A stretch of 64,000 nucleotides of DNA from Enterococcus pallens ATCC BAA-351 (lineage in GTDB: Bacteria; Bacillota; Bacilli; Lactobacillales; Enterococcaceae), in assembly GCF_000407485.1 (NCBI RefSeq), contig NZ_ASWD01000005.1, positions 124,001 to 188,000 of the forward strand, read 5' to 3'. The position numbers were made by a program, and so were the translations under genes. A model generated the notes under the pieces. The model searched no databases and had not been told where the DNA came from. It saw nothing but the letters and a program-made list of their open reading frames with translations. Of this stretch, positions 1 through 8,462 are shown in pieces; within the stretch, counting starts at the first letter, position 1, and every line of letters begins with the position of its first letter.

Positions 1-1371
1 CAAATGTATGGGATTGCTAAAGGTAAAAACGTCGTCTACATTCATTTGGAAAGCTTCCAGCAATTTTTAATCGATTATCAATTGACTGATGAAAATGGCG
101 AAGCTCATACTGTAACCCCATTTTTAAATAGCTTGTTTCATGATCAAAGTACTTACAGCTTTGATAACTTTTTCCATCAGGTAAAGGCCGGTAAAACTTC
201 TGATGCAGAAACTCTGCTGGAGAATTCTTTATTTGGTTTAAATCAAGGTGCCTTGTTTACCCAAATGGGTGATAAGAATACGTTTGAAGCTGCACCTAAT
301 ATACTTCAGCAGACAGCTGGTTATACTTCGGCCGTTTTTCATGGACACTCAGCCAGCTTTTGGAATCGGGATGCTACCTATAAGCATCTAGGTTACGACT
401 ATTTCTTTGATTCCAGCTACTATGATATTAATGAAGATAATTCTTTCCAATATGGGATGCACGACAAGCCGTTTTTGAATCAGTCGGTTCAGTATTTAGA
501 ACACTTACAGCAGCCTTTTTATGCAAAAATGATTACTGTATCGAACCATTATCCTTATTCCAGTTTTAATAATGAGGAAGATGGATTTCCCTTAGCTAAT
601 ACTAGTGATTCTACGATTAATGGTTACTTTGCTACAGCAAACTATTTGGATACAGCTTTGCAGGAATTCTTCGATTATATGAAAGCCAGTGGTTTGTACG
701 ATAATTCCATTTTTGTTCTTTACGGAGATCACTACGGCATTTCAAATACTCGTAATAGTGAACTGGCTCCTTTATTAGGCAAGTCCTCTGAGGAATGGGG
801 AGATTTTGACAATGCTCAAATGCAGCGTGTCCCATTCATGATTCATATTCCCGGACAAACGAACGGGGGAATTAATCACACGTATGGCGGACAAGTAGAT
901 GCTTTGCCAACGTTACTGCATTTACTAGGGATTCCTACTGATGACTACTTAATGCTGGGACAAGATCTTTTTTCTTCAGAGCACCAGCAAGTTGTGGCCT
1001 TTAGAGATGGTGACTTTGTAACGCCAGAATATACTTTTTACGGTGGAAAGATTTATGACAATCAAACTGGATTGCCAGTTGATGAGCCGAATCTCGAGCA
1101 GCAAAAGCTGTTTACAAAACTAAATCAAGCAGTCGATGAGCAATTGATGACCTCTGATAAAATCAATAACGGCGATTTGCTGCGATTTTATCAAGGAAGC
1201 GGCTTGAAATCTATTAATCCACAAGATTTTGACTATCACAACCAGCTGGAACGCCTTTTGCAAATTGAGTCAGACAAAGGTAAAAATTCAACTAGTCTTT
1301 ATAGTCAAAACAACGAACAAACAACCGTTCCGCTTTATCGGACGGAAACCTATACTGAATACCAAAAATAG
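1..1371 (+). CDS. ltaS: Lipoteichoic acid synthase-type sulfatase (5' end outside window)
   Basis: This is the extracellular catalytic domain of an LtaS-family enzyme, which moves glycerol-phosphate from phosphatidylglycerol onto the growing lipoteichoic acid chain at the outer membrane face. The reading frame is open from base 1, so the N-terminal membrane segments lie upstream of the window. Visible motifs, counted from the ATG at base 4, are the metal-binding Glu in IHLESFQ (about residue 16), the catalytic Thr in GKTSDAE (about 65) and YGDHYG (about 239-244), followed by the usual C-terminal region. The gene ends at a strong terminator. Enterococci often carry more than one LtaS paralogue, so the exact paralogue is uncertain. 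Confidence 0.9.
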   Translation, partial: QMYGIAKGKNVVYIHLESFQQFLIDYQLTDENGEAHTVTPFLNSLFHDQSTYSFDNFFHQVKAGKTSDAETLLENSLFGLNQGALFTQMGDKNTFEAAPNILQQTAGYTSAVFHGHSASFWNRDATYKHLGYDYFFDSSYYDINEDNSFQYGMHDKPFLNQSVQYLEHLQQPFYAKMITVSNHYPYSSFNNEEDGFPLANTSDSTINGYFATANYLDTALQEFFDYMKASGLYDNSIFVLYGDHYGISNTRNSELAPLLGKSSEEWGDFDNAQMQRVPFMIHIPGQTNGGINHTYGGQVDALPTLLHLLGIPTDDYLMLGQDLFSSEHQQVVAFRDGDFVTPEYTFYGGKIYDNQTGLPVDEPNLEQQKLFTKLNQAVDEQLMTSDKINNGDLLRFYQGSGLKSINPQDFDYHNQLERLLQIESDKGKNSTSLYSQNNEQTTVPLYRTETYTEYQK

Positions 1372-1396
1372 TGGGACAGACTCCCACTATTTTTTA
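1367..1396 (+). terminator. Intrinsic terminator of ltaS
   Basis: Stem AATAGTGGGA (1367-1376) pairs with TCCCACTATT (1382-1391) around a 5-base loop and runs into a T tract. The stem overlaps the ltaS stop codon. Confidence 0.9.
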
Positions 1397-1434
1397 TTTA
1401 CATCAAGATAAATTAAGCTAAAATTTTTATTGCC

Positions 1435-1791
1435 CTACTCTTCCACTACAATTACAGCTAAATCCTCTGACTTTTCTAGTTTAGGATGGTCAGAAGATAC
1501 ATAGCCATCGTAAACCACTACCGAAAATTCTCGTTTCGTTTTTATTGCTAAAGCGATTAGTCTAGCAATGGTTCCTTCCTGCAGATTTCCATTAATGATT
1601 AGTTTCTTTCTTGATTTATTTAATAAGCTGGTTAACTTCTCCATCGCTTTCCGAGGGTTCATATGAAAATCCTTGTATGTAATGAACTCGGAAATCTTAT
1701 TAGGTGTACAGCCTAATAAGATGTGCTTTTCTTCTACTACCTCATTTGATTTATTTTGCCTTTCTAAAAGATAACTCAAAATCCTGTTCAT
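1435..1791 (-). CDS. Unknown protein under a MerR-type promoter
   Basis: A 118-residue protein of unknown function, with no signal peptide or membrane segment. It is rich in Lys and Glu, and the pattern LIINGNLQEG..ARLIALAI..FSVVVYDG suggests an alternating alpha/beta fold. The ATG at 1789-1791 has AAAGGAG about nine bases upstream. It is divergently transcribed from the MerR-family gene at 1890, and its promoter has a 19-bp spacer of the kind that MerR regulators activate by DNA distortion. It is therefore the likely regulated target, for example in small-molecule stress. Function cannot be assigned from the sequence. Confidence 0.7.
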   Translation of the reverse strand: MNRILSYLLERQNKSNEVVEEKHILLGCTPNKISEFITYKDFHMNPRKAMEKLTSLLNKSRKKLIINGNLQEGTIARLIALAIKTKREFSVVVYDGYVSSDHPKLEKSEDLAVIVVEE

Positions 1792-1847
1792 CCTGTTTAG
1801 CTCCTTTTGTCCTTTACTTGAAGGTTATTTTGAAATGCTATACCATA

Positions 1848-1878
1848 GTTATAAACTATCCCTTAAAGGGAAGGTCAA
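1848..1878 (-). promoter_or_regulatory. MerR-type promoter/operator with 19-bp spacer
   Basis: Read on the minus strand, TTGACC (1873-1878) and TATAAC (1848-1853) are separated by 19 bp. The spacer contains the palindromic core CCCTTTAAGGG. The over-long spacer with an internal dyad is the hallmark of MerR/BmrR-class activated promoters. The -35 hexamer also overlaps the ribosome binding site of the divergent MerR gene, so bound regulator could repress its own expression. Confidence 0.8.
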
Positions 1879-1889
1879 GGAGGAAACAG

Positions 1890-2708
1890 GTGGATTATAA
1901 AAATTTGTTAACGATCGGTAAATTAGCCAAAATATCTGGGGTACATGTGAAAGCCTTACGTTATTATGAAAGCATTGGAATATTGCCGCCAACCTATGTT
2001 AATCCAGAAAATGGTTATCGTTATTATTCTCAAGTTCATATTTATTTAGTTGAAACGATTCGTCTTTGTGCCGAATTGAGTATTCCTTTAAAGGAATTGA
2101 AAAAATATATTTCTGAAGAGAGCTTCGTTATTTCTATGCCCGATATCATTGAGATTGGAATTCAGCTAGCTAATCAAAAAATGCGCCAGTTTCAGGATAA
2201 TTTAGCATTTTTAGAGAAAATAAAGCTAGAAATCCAGCGCTCCGATCGCTTATTTGAAGCTGATGAAGCCCAAACAATTACTATTCCTGAAACAGACTAT
2301 TGGTTAGTCCCCTTTAGAGAAACCTTTGATAGTGACAGCTATGAGTATCATCAACTGTTAAATGAAACTTATGTTGAAGTGTTATCTTTAGGGCTGCGAC
2401 CCGTCTATGAAATGGGCACAATGTTAAGATATTCAGGAGAACACTATCAGTCATTTCTTTTTCTGACTTTAGAAAAAAATCAGCGAAACTATTCTTATGA
2501 TCGTACTTTTACAATGCCTAAGACTACTTATGTTTCAAAGCTGACAGAAACAAATACTTCTGATTTAGTTGAGAGACTATTTCCCGAGCTCTCTGACAAA
2601 GATTATGACAAGGTTGTTTTTAAATTGGATATTTTAACAAGCCAATTTAATGCTCATTCTCCTTTGTTTGAAGCTCGTTGTTCCTTACCAGCTGATTATT
2701 CATCTTAA
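1890..2708 (+). CDS. MerR-family transcriptional regulator with effector domain
   Basis: A 272-residue regulator of the BmrR/TipAL-like type. The N-terminus reads LTIGKLAKISGVHVKALRYYESIGILPP, the winged-helix signature of MerR proteins. It is followed by a coiled-coil dimerisation helix (about residues 80-115) and a C-terminal domain of roughly 150 residues that resembles GyrI-like small-molecule binding domains. A GTG start at 1890 is preferred because AAGGAGG (1877-1883) lies just upstream; a longer reading with an ATG at 1704 would run back through the promoter and lacks a binding site. It probably controls the divergent gene at 1435-1791. Confidence 0.88.
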   Translation: MDYKNLLTIGKLAKISGVHVKALRYYESIGILPPTYVNPENGYRYYSQVHIYLVETIRLCAELSIPLKELKKYISEESFVISMPDIIEIGIQLANQKMRQFQDNLAFLEKIKLEIQRSDRLFEADEAQTITIPETDYWLVPFRETFDSDSYEYHQLLNETYVEVLSLGLRPVYEMGTMLRYSGEHYQSFLFLTLEKNQRNYSYDRTFTMPKTTYVSKLTETNTSDLVERLFPELSDKDYDKVVFKLDILTSQFNAHSPLFEARCSLPADYSS

Positions 2709-2900
2709 GCCTATTACACGCACGAGCTTTATAATAAATAAAAATCGTACACTTTTAAGGCGGACGTAAAATCACAAATGTAGATGATCGTAGTGGGAAA
2801 ACTCATAGCAGATTAGCTGTAGACGGTGGAATTGCTTGTTCGAACGAGGCTATCATTACGGCGATTTTTATCATGGAGATCCCTTTACCATAAAAAAATG
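2709..2900 (+). other. Intergenic stretch with protein-like remnant
   Basis: No intact gene was found. Translating forward, one frame from about 2782 gives VDDRSGKTHSRLAVDGGIAC and another frame, ending at a TGA near 2901, gives RGYHYGDFYHGDPFTIKK. Their proximity and protein-like composition suggest the eroded, frameshifted tail of a lost gene. The family is not recognised. Confidence 0.25.
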
Positions 2901-2904
2901 ACTA

Positions 2905-2945
2905 AAAAAGCTGCTCCGGTCTCTAAAATACCGGAGCAGCTTTTT
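2905..2945. terminator. Bidirectional terminator downstream of asnB
   Basis: A 16-bp perfect stem (2905-2920 with 2930-2945), core GCTGCTCCGGT, has A and T tracts on its flanks, so it can stop transcription in both directions. It lies directly after the asnB stop codon. Confidence 0.92.
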
Positions 2946-2947
2946 CT

Positions 2948-4834
2948 CTATGCTACACTAATTGGAGCTGGTACAGGTTTTTCACCATCGTTGATGAAGT
3001 ATACTTGATACCAGGTTAAGAAAGTATAGATCGTCCAAATTTTACGACGACCATCGGCTTTCCCTTCGAAATTATCATCCAACAGCTTCAAGATTTTTTC
3101 TTGATCAAAGAATTCTTTGACAAATTCCTGTTCGAACAGATTGCGAATAATCTTGTAATATTTTTCTTCCCTCAGCCAATCCTTGATTGGTACTGGAAAA
3201 CCTAATTTTTCACGATTGTACCATTCTTCAGGCAAGTGACGAGCGGCTGCTTGACGAAATGCGTATTTCGTATTTTCTGCATTAATCAGATATTTGGTAG
3301 GTACTTGCTCAGAAACCTTCATTAGTTCTTTATCTAACAATGGAACTCGGACCTCCAATGAACTAGCCATTGAAAGCTTGTCCGCTTTTAGCAAAATATC
3401 TTTTGGCATCCATTGGTGCATATCTAAATACTGCATTTTTTTAATTTCAGACATGTCTTGCACTTGATCATAATGTACCTGAACAATGTCCTTAACGCTT
3501 GGACTCGACTGATAAGTTGGTTGTAGATACTCCACAGCTTCTTCTTCTTCAAATACTTTGGCTTGGCCAATAAAGAAATCTTCAGCAGGTGCTAAAGAAG
3601 TATACAGATGCAAGGCACCACGGAAAGTTTTTCCTTTTAGACCGCGACCAATTTTGTAACGCATGCCCTTAGGTAGTTTTTTCAGGCCTTCTGCCACTAC
3701 TTTTACCATTTTAGAATTTGTATTCATTCCATATGCTTGGTAGCCGGCAAATAGTTCATCGGCCCCTTCCCCGCTTAATGCTACTCGTACATCACGACTA
3801 GCTAATTCAGCCAAGAAATATAATGGTACACAGGAAGGATTAGAATCTGGTTCATCTAAATGATATTGAATCAATGGGAAATAATCAAAGGCTTCATCGC
3901 CTGTAACCACCCGTGATGTATTGTTCAGGTTGATTAATTCTGCCAATTTCTTCGCCTCAACCGATTCATTATAGGTCTTATCCCCAAATCCGATGGAATA
4001 AGAATGTTCCGGACGCAGCACAGCAGTTACGTAACTAGAATCCACTCCAGAGGAAAGGAAAGAGCCGACTTCAACATCAGCGATTCGGTGAGCTTCCACT
4101 GAAGAAACCACCGTTTTATCAATTAAATCAACCGTTTCGTCTAAGGTTAAATCAGTTTCCTTTTCATCCACATCCCAATATTGCTCAATCTTCAGCTCGC
4201 CATCTTTATAAGTAAAATAGTGTCCCTCTTTGATGCGGTACACGTTTTTAAAGAAGGTTTCGTCCAAGGCCGAATATTGGAAAGTCATGTAAGGCTTCAA
4301 AGCTTCTTTATTCAATTCCTTCACGAAATTTGGATGCTTCAAAAAGCTCTTGATTTCTGAACCGTACATAAAAGTACCGTTCATTTGTGCATAGTACAAT
4401 GGCTTAATCCCAAAATGATCTCGTGCACCAAACAATTCTTGCTTTTCCGTATCCCAAATAACAAATGCAAACATCCCGCGAATTTTTTGCAGCAGTTCAA
4501 CACCATACTCTTCATACCCATGCAGCAACACTTCAGTATCAGCATGAGTTCTGAAAATATGACCCTTTGCAATTAGATCTTCACGAATGGATTGGTAGTT
4601 ATAAATTTCACCATTAAATGTGATGATTTTTGTTTCATCTTCGTTATAGATCGGCTGTGAGCCGCCTTCTAAGTCAATGATACTTAACCGACGAAAGCCC
4701 AATGCCACTCCTTCATCAATAAATTGACCAGAGCTGTTTGGCCCACGGTGAACAATGGTATCCATCATTTCTTTGATGACTTGCTCTTTTTGTGTTGTAT
4801 TTGAACGATCAACGAATCCTACAATTCCGCACAC
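2948..4834 (-). CDS. asnB: Asparagine synthetase (glutamine-hydrolysing)
   Basis: A 628-residue class B asparagine synthetase, which makes asparagine from aspartate, glutamine and ATP in the cytoplasm. The N-terminal Ntn glutaminase domain begins MCGIVGFVD, so Cys2 is the nucleophile once the initiator Met is removed. Further motifs are RRLSIIDLEGGSQP and FNGEIYN. The synthetase domain carries the PP-loop SSGVDSSYV and GEGADELFAGY. The start is GTG (4832-4834) with AGAGGG upstream. Its length matches the AsnB/AsnO type of Bacillus. It is monocistronic, with its own promoter and terminator. Confidence 0.95.
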   Translation of the reverse strand: MCGIVGFVDRSNTTQKEQVIKEMMDTIVHRGPNSSGQFIDEGVALGFRRLSIIDLEGGSQPIYNEDETKIITFNGEIYNYQSIREDLIAKGHIFRTHADTEVLLHGYEEYGVELLQKIRGMFAFVIWDTEKQELFGARDHFGIKPLYYAQMNGTFMYGSEIKSFLKHPNFVKELNKEALKPYMTFQYSALDETFFKNVYRIKEGHYFTYKDGELKIEQYWDVDEKETDLTLDETVDLIDKTVVSSVEAHRIADVEVGSFLSSGVDSSYVTAVLRPEHSYSIGFGDKTYNESVEAKKLAELINLNNTSRVVTGDEAFDYFPLIQYHLDEPDSNPSCVPLYFLAELASRDVRVALSGEGADELFAGYQAYGMNTNSKMVKVVAEGLKKLPKGMRYKIGRGLKGKTFRGALHLYTSLAPAEDFFIGQAKVFEEEEAVEYLQPTYQSSPSVKDIVQVHYDQVQDMSEIKKMQYLDMHQWMPKDILLKADKLSMASSLEVRVPLLDKELMKVSEQVPTKYLINAENTKYAFRQAAARHLPEEWYNREKLGFPVPIKDWLREEKYYKIIRNLFEQEFVKEFFDQEKILKLLDDNFEGKADGRRKIWTIYTFLTWYQVYFINDGEKPVPAPISVA

Positions 4835-4887
4835 ACTGTCTACCCTCTTTCAAATAACCTCAGATACACATAGGTATCAACTTTCAA

Positions 4888-4916
4888 AGTATATCATAGG
4901 ATATCGCGACTTTCAC
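4888..4916 (-). promoter_or_regulatory. Probable asnB promoter (extended -10)
   Basis: On the minus strand TGATATACT forms an extended -10 (TATACT at 4888-4893), with a weak -35, GTGAAA, 17 bp upstream (4911-4916). The asnB start lies about 50 bp downstream. Confidence 0.5.
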
Positions 4917-5144
4917 GACTTGCGCAGTTTTTCCCGGAATTTTATCAAAAAATCTTAATTTTTTACAAAGGGTGAAAAGTAACTGGTAGGCACATTTTCT
5001 TTGACTGTCTCATAGTGTGATTATTTACCGATACCTAATTTATTGATCAAAGCCATATTATTTGCGGAATGCTTTATCAAAGCCACTAACTTATATGCTT
5101 TTTTTGACCTTGTTATGAGCAATAAAAAATTCATTTAACTATTT
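4917..5144. other. Intergenic, no gene seen
   Basis: AT-rich DNA between asnB and the next minus-strand gene. The only structure noticed is a short repeated word, ATCAAAGCCA, near 5046 and 5086. No open frame with a ribosome binding site was found. Confidence 0.5.
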
Positions 5145-5212
5145 GCAAAAAAATACCCGAAGAACATTTAACTAAACCATCCTACTAGGCTGGAATAATT
5201 AGTTGTTCTTCG
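5145..5212 (-). terminator. Long hairpin terminator after the 343-aa gene
   Basis: CGAAGAACA (minus strand, 5212-5204) pairs with TGTTCTTCG (5166-5158), with secondary pairing of AACTAA/TTAGTT and CCAG/CTGG-like arms inside, followed on the minus strand by GGTATTTTTTT. The large loop is unusual for a simple terminator. Confidence 0.65.
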
Positions 5213-5228
5213 AGCAGATAAGCGAATT

Positions 5229-6260
5229 TTATTTTAGAGCTAATGATACCAAAAATGGATAGGCACCGAAAAATTCTATTAAGGATTTATTACTGTTAGC
5301 TGTATTTAAAGTTAGCCGTGTGGTATTTTGTTCTTCATTCTGAATCAGCTCAACCTTGTGTTCATTTTCCAACTTAACTAAATAGTGATCATCTTCAATT
5401 TTCTTAAAATCATATTTAGGATTATTCATGGTAGTAATAAATATATCATCTAAGGTATCAGCACTCACTAAATGCGGTAAGTTAAAGGACAAGTCTAATG
5501 GTCGGCTATTGTCTAACAAATTGTCATCCAATGTAAACCCTAAGCTCTTCATATGAGCGAATACAATGTTCATCTCATAACTTAATAATGAGTTTTGTCC
5601 ACTTGTATAAATATGATGCTGGTAGCAATCTGCCAATAATGTCAAAACAGCATCATTTAATACAACCACTTTCATTGTTTCAGGATAAACGGTCATTAAA
5701 TGAATCTTCTCTGTGCGGATTTTCCCATCAGAAGTAGGCATCATTAAATTAAAAGTGATTTCTTTGTCATTGATTAGCCGGTAAGAAAGTGTGAAATGCT
5801 TGGTTTCCCAAGTAGAAAAATCATTACTGGAAAGCTGCAGCTCGTGAGTTTCCAAAGGCTTCAGCAATTCAAAAGTAAAATATTCTAACAGAGCGCTTTT
5901 AGCAATAGCAGACACTTCATATTCTCGGTTTAAGAACACATCCCGAAAATCATTCAGCAAAGTTGGAAAATCGGATTCCATTAATTTCTTGCGGAATTTT
6001 AAGTCAGCTAATTCCTTCTCAGCATCTTGGATCAAATTTAACAGGTCTTGATAATTATTCTCCCGATTATCGTAATAGGAAAGTACCGAACGACTAAGCG
6101 GTTTTTCTTGGACAGGCAGTTCTTCAGCAGACTCGGAATTAAAATCTGCTTCATCTGTGTGCAAAATCTCTTTTTCTTTAATCGTTAACTCTTCATTTTC
6201 TTCAGGTTCCACCAAGGTGTCATATAGTTCACTTACCCGTGTTTTCTTTTCATCTGTCAT
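5229..6260 (-). CDS. Unknown acidic coiled-coil protein, second of a pair
   Basis: A 343-residue cytoplasmic protein of unknown family. Residues 1-60 are acidic and look disordered (EPEENEELTIKEKEI). A coiled-coil segment follows at about 65-100 (NLIQDAEKELADLKFRKK), then a C-terminal region of mixed alpha/beta composition. There is no signal peptide or membrane helix. The ATG directly follows the stop codon of the upstream 278-aa gene with no intervening base, and the binding site AAGGAGG is inside that gene. The two are therefore translationally coupled and probably act together. No enzymatic motif was seen. Confidence 0.8.
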   Translation of the reverse strand: MTDEKKTRVSELYDTLVEPEENEELTIKEKEILHTDEADFNSESAEELPVQEKPLSRSVLSYYDNRENNYQDLLNLIQDAEKELADLKFRKKLMESDFPTLLNDFRDVFLNREYEVSAIAKSALLEYFTFELLKPLETHELQLSSNDFSTWETKHFTLSYRLINDKEITFNLMMPTSDGKIRTEKIHLMTVYPETMKVVVLNDAVLTLLADCYQHHIYTSGQNSLLSYEMNIVFAHMKSLGFTLDDNLLDNSRPLDLSFNLPHLVSADTLDDIFITTMNNPKYDFKKIEDDHYLVKLENEHKVELIQNEEQNTTRLTLNTANSNKSLIEFFGAYPFLVSLALK

Positions 6261-7097
6261 TTACTTGTCCTCCTTGTTTAAAAACACTTGGACAAATTGC
6301 TGCAGCTGTTTTTCCATCTCTTCCAATGAACCAAAGCGTTTGTTAATTATCCGTAATTCCTTTAAGGCAATTGCTTGCTCCAAGGCAAGAGCTTTTTTTC
6401 TCTGAGCTAGCTCAATCTTTTGCGACTCACGAGATACTTCGCTGCTGACAAAAGGAAGCCATTTGCGGTGTTCCTCTTGAAGTCCTAAAATTTTGCGATT
6501 CAATTGATCGATTTCATCATCAATTTTCTTACGGTTTAACAGACCCTTGGATTCCTCCAACTCAGCCTTTTGGTGTTCTTGTTGTTGGATTTGCAGCTCC
6601 AGTTCATCAATCTCTGAACGAGCAGCAATTATTTTGGCATCAAAATCATTTTCCTGCTCCTGTAATGCGACAATTTCGTCCCGGTAAGTTCCCTCTTCAG
6701 CTTTTTTCCACTGTTCTTTCACCTCAGGCAAAATCATTACAGAAGGTTGTGTCGCATCCAGCTGGATCACCGCACGGTCTCGATAATAGCTGCCTAATTG
6801 ATAGTTTAGCAATACTGGAGTTACTTGTTCCCGTAATTGCATGAAAGGATACGTCCGTATAAACTCTCTGTCCAGCTTACTGATAAAGTAATTGTCCATC
6901 TCATGATTTTTGTTACTAGACTGTTGAATTGATACCGGTAATTCATTCCAGTAAATTTGATAAACGCTTCCCATGTCTTCTCTTTCCATGGCTTCTTCGA
7001 GACGTTGCAGCTGTGACATTAAGTCTCCTAGTACAACTGAAGCTGATTCCTTGACTGAATCAAAGGATGTTTCAGGCTGATTTTCTGGCGTCTCCAT
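6261..7097 (-). CDS. Unknown coiled-coil protein, first of a pair
   Basis: A 278-residue protein of unknown function. It has a globular N-terminal part of about 125 residues, then a long Glu/Gln/Lys-rich coiled coil at roughly 135-270 (IDELELQIQQQEHQKAELEE and similar heptads). The start ATG has AAGGAGG seven bases upstream. It is the promoter-proximal partner of the gene at 5229-6260, whose start codon touches its stop codon. The coiled coils in both products suggest they bind each other. It is preserved as a tight unit between asnB and a secreted protein gene. Confidence 0.8.
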   Translation of the reverse strand: METPENQPETSFDSVKESASVVLGDLMSQLQRLEEAMEREDMGSVYQIYWNELPVSIQQSSNKNHEMDNYFISKLDREFIRTYPFMQLREQVTPVLLNYQLGSYYRDRAVIQLDATQPSVMILPEVKEQWKKAEEGTYRDEIVALQEQENDFDAKIIAARSEIDELELQIQQQEHQKAELEESKGLLNRKKIDDEIDQLNRKILGLQEEHRKWLPFVSSEVSRESQKIELAQRKKALALEQAIALKELRIINKRFGSLEEMEKQLQQFVQVFLNKEDK

Positions 7098-7179
7098 TTG
7101 ATCGCCTCCTTATGCAGGTTTATAATCTCATAGTACCATTTTTTTATGCAAAAAAGTGATTTCATGACTTAAAAGGCCC

Positions 7180-7209
7180 AAAAAGAGCGTTGACCTGACG
7201 ATCAACGCT
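7180..7209 (-). terminator. Terminator of the DUF1002 gene
   Basis: AGCGTTGA (7186-7193) and TCAACGCT (7202-7209) form an 8-bp stem. On the minus strand it is followed by CTTTTTG. Confidence 0.8.
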
Positions 7210-7261
7210 TCTATCTTTGCTGTCACTAAATTATATTAATAAAATGCAAACAATTAATCAA

Positions 7262-8308
7262 TTAATTCCCAAGGTTGCCAAAGAAATCTTTGATCGATTG
7301 CCATAGGTTAGCAAAAAAGCCTTGATTATCCTCCAATGTTCCCTTCAAAGAATCACCAAATTTTCCTAACTGATCCGACAGACTATTAACAGTGTCTTTA
7401 AAATCACTACTGATTTTATCCAACTGCTCAATAGACTCTTTATCTAATACACCATCAGTAGTTTGGTATTGTTCAGCTAAAGAAACCAATTTATTGATGT
7501 CATCTTGGCTAATATATTGAGAGAGATTATTTTTTTCCAAGGCTTCATTAACAATTTTTTGAACATCCTCTTTAGTAGCTAATTCACCTTGTTTTTCTTT
7601 AAGATCTGCTAAATCCTTTTTGATATCAACTAAGGTTTGATTCAATTGAGCTTTATAGGCTTCGTCAGCTTTTTCTTTATCGCTGGCTGAAAGATCTTGC
7701 TGCTGTTTGTTCTCATTCGCACTGTTTACAATCGATTGAGAAACTTCATTAGTAGTATCCAATTCTGTTTGAGCTAACTGGGCACGAGCTGGGTCAACCT
7801 TTTCGCCATTTGACTCAAAAGCTTTATAGACACCCGTCAGTGCACTTTCACCTGTTACTTTAACAACACTGGCTACCTTTATTGTAGCATCAGAAATACC
7901 AGCAGTAACCAAAGGATTTTTGTATTGATCAGCAGTAATTTGAGTAATATTTTCTGGCGTTAAAATTTTTACATTTATTCCTTTGCCCGGATCTTCTCGA
8001 TTAACTACAACGGAACTCAGCATGACACTGTCATCGCCACTGCCATAGCCTAAGTATTTAACTAAATCCGCTCCTGTTGCTTGTTCAGTTTTAACGCTAT
8101 CCTGATTAATACCTAATACATTCATAGTTTCATTCAGTTGCTGCTGACTTAATCCAGCCCCCGCGACAAAAGTTGGTTTGCCCCAACGTTCATTAATTAC
8201 TGTTTCAGAGTTTGAACTAGTAGCATGAGCTGTTGCAGCTGCTTGAAAACTACCCACTCCCAATGACAATGTTAAGCTGGCTAAAATTATATATTTGTGT
8301 AATTTCAT
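7262..8308 (-). CDS. Secreted DUF1002-domain protein
   Basis: A 348-residue exported protein. The signal peptide is Lys-rich then hydrophobic (MKLHKYIILASLTLSLGVG) with a likely cleavage after ATAHA near residue 29. The next 170 residues fit DUF1002, as in Bacillus YpuA. The C-terminal half is Gln/Lys/Glu-rich and helical (about 190-330), probably coiled coil, and ends near FFANLWQSIKDFFGNLG. The start has AGGAGG eight bases upstream. The biochemical role of the family is unknown; a cell-envelope role is inferred from export only. Confidence 0.85.
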   Translation of the reverse strand: MKLHKYIILASLTLSLGVGSFQAAATAHATSSNSETVINERWGKPTFVAGAGLSQQQLNETMNVLGINQDSVKTEQATGADLVKYLGYGSGDDSVMLSSVVVNREDPGKGINVKILTPENITQITADQYKNPLVTAGISDATIKVASVVKVTGESALTGVYKAFESNGEKVDPARAQLAQTELDTTNEVSQSIVNSANENKQQQDLSASDKEKADEAYKAQLNQTLVDIKKDLADLKEKQGELATKEDVQKIVNEALEKNNLSQYISQDDINKLVSLAEQYQTTDGVLDKESIEQLDKISSDFKDTVNSLSDQLGKFGDSLKGTLEDNQGFFANLWQSIKDFFGNLGN

Positions 8309-8462
8309 TTGTTTAGTCCTCCTATTGCTTCTCTGGCTTTATTTTAGCTGATTCCTGTTTTTCTAGCTAAAATAGCGCTGGGATTTAAGTAATTATTTAC
8401 CAACCTAAAAGTAATTTAACAAAAAAATCGGACCAAGGTTGGATGTTTTTCTTTAGTTTTCC

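Noticed and set aside
1704-1889. N-terminal extension of the MerR regulator
   Set aside because: The extension reads through the divergent gene start and the promoter; the GTG at 1890 has a proper binding site and gives the family-typical N-terminus.
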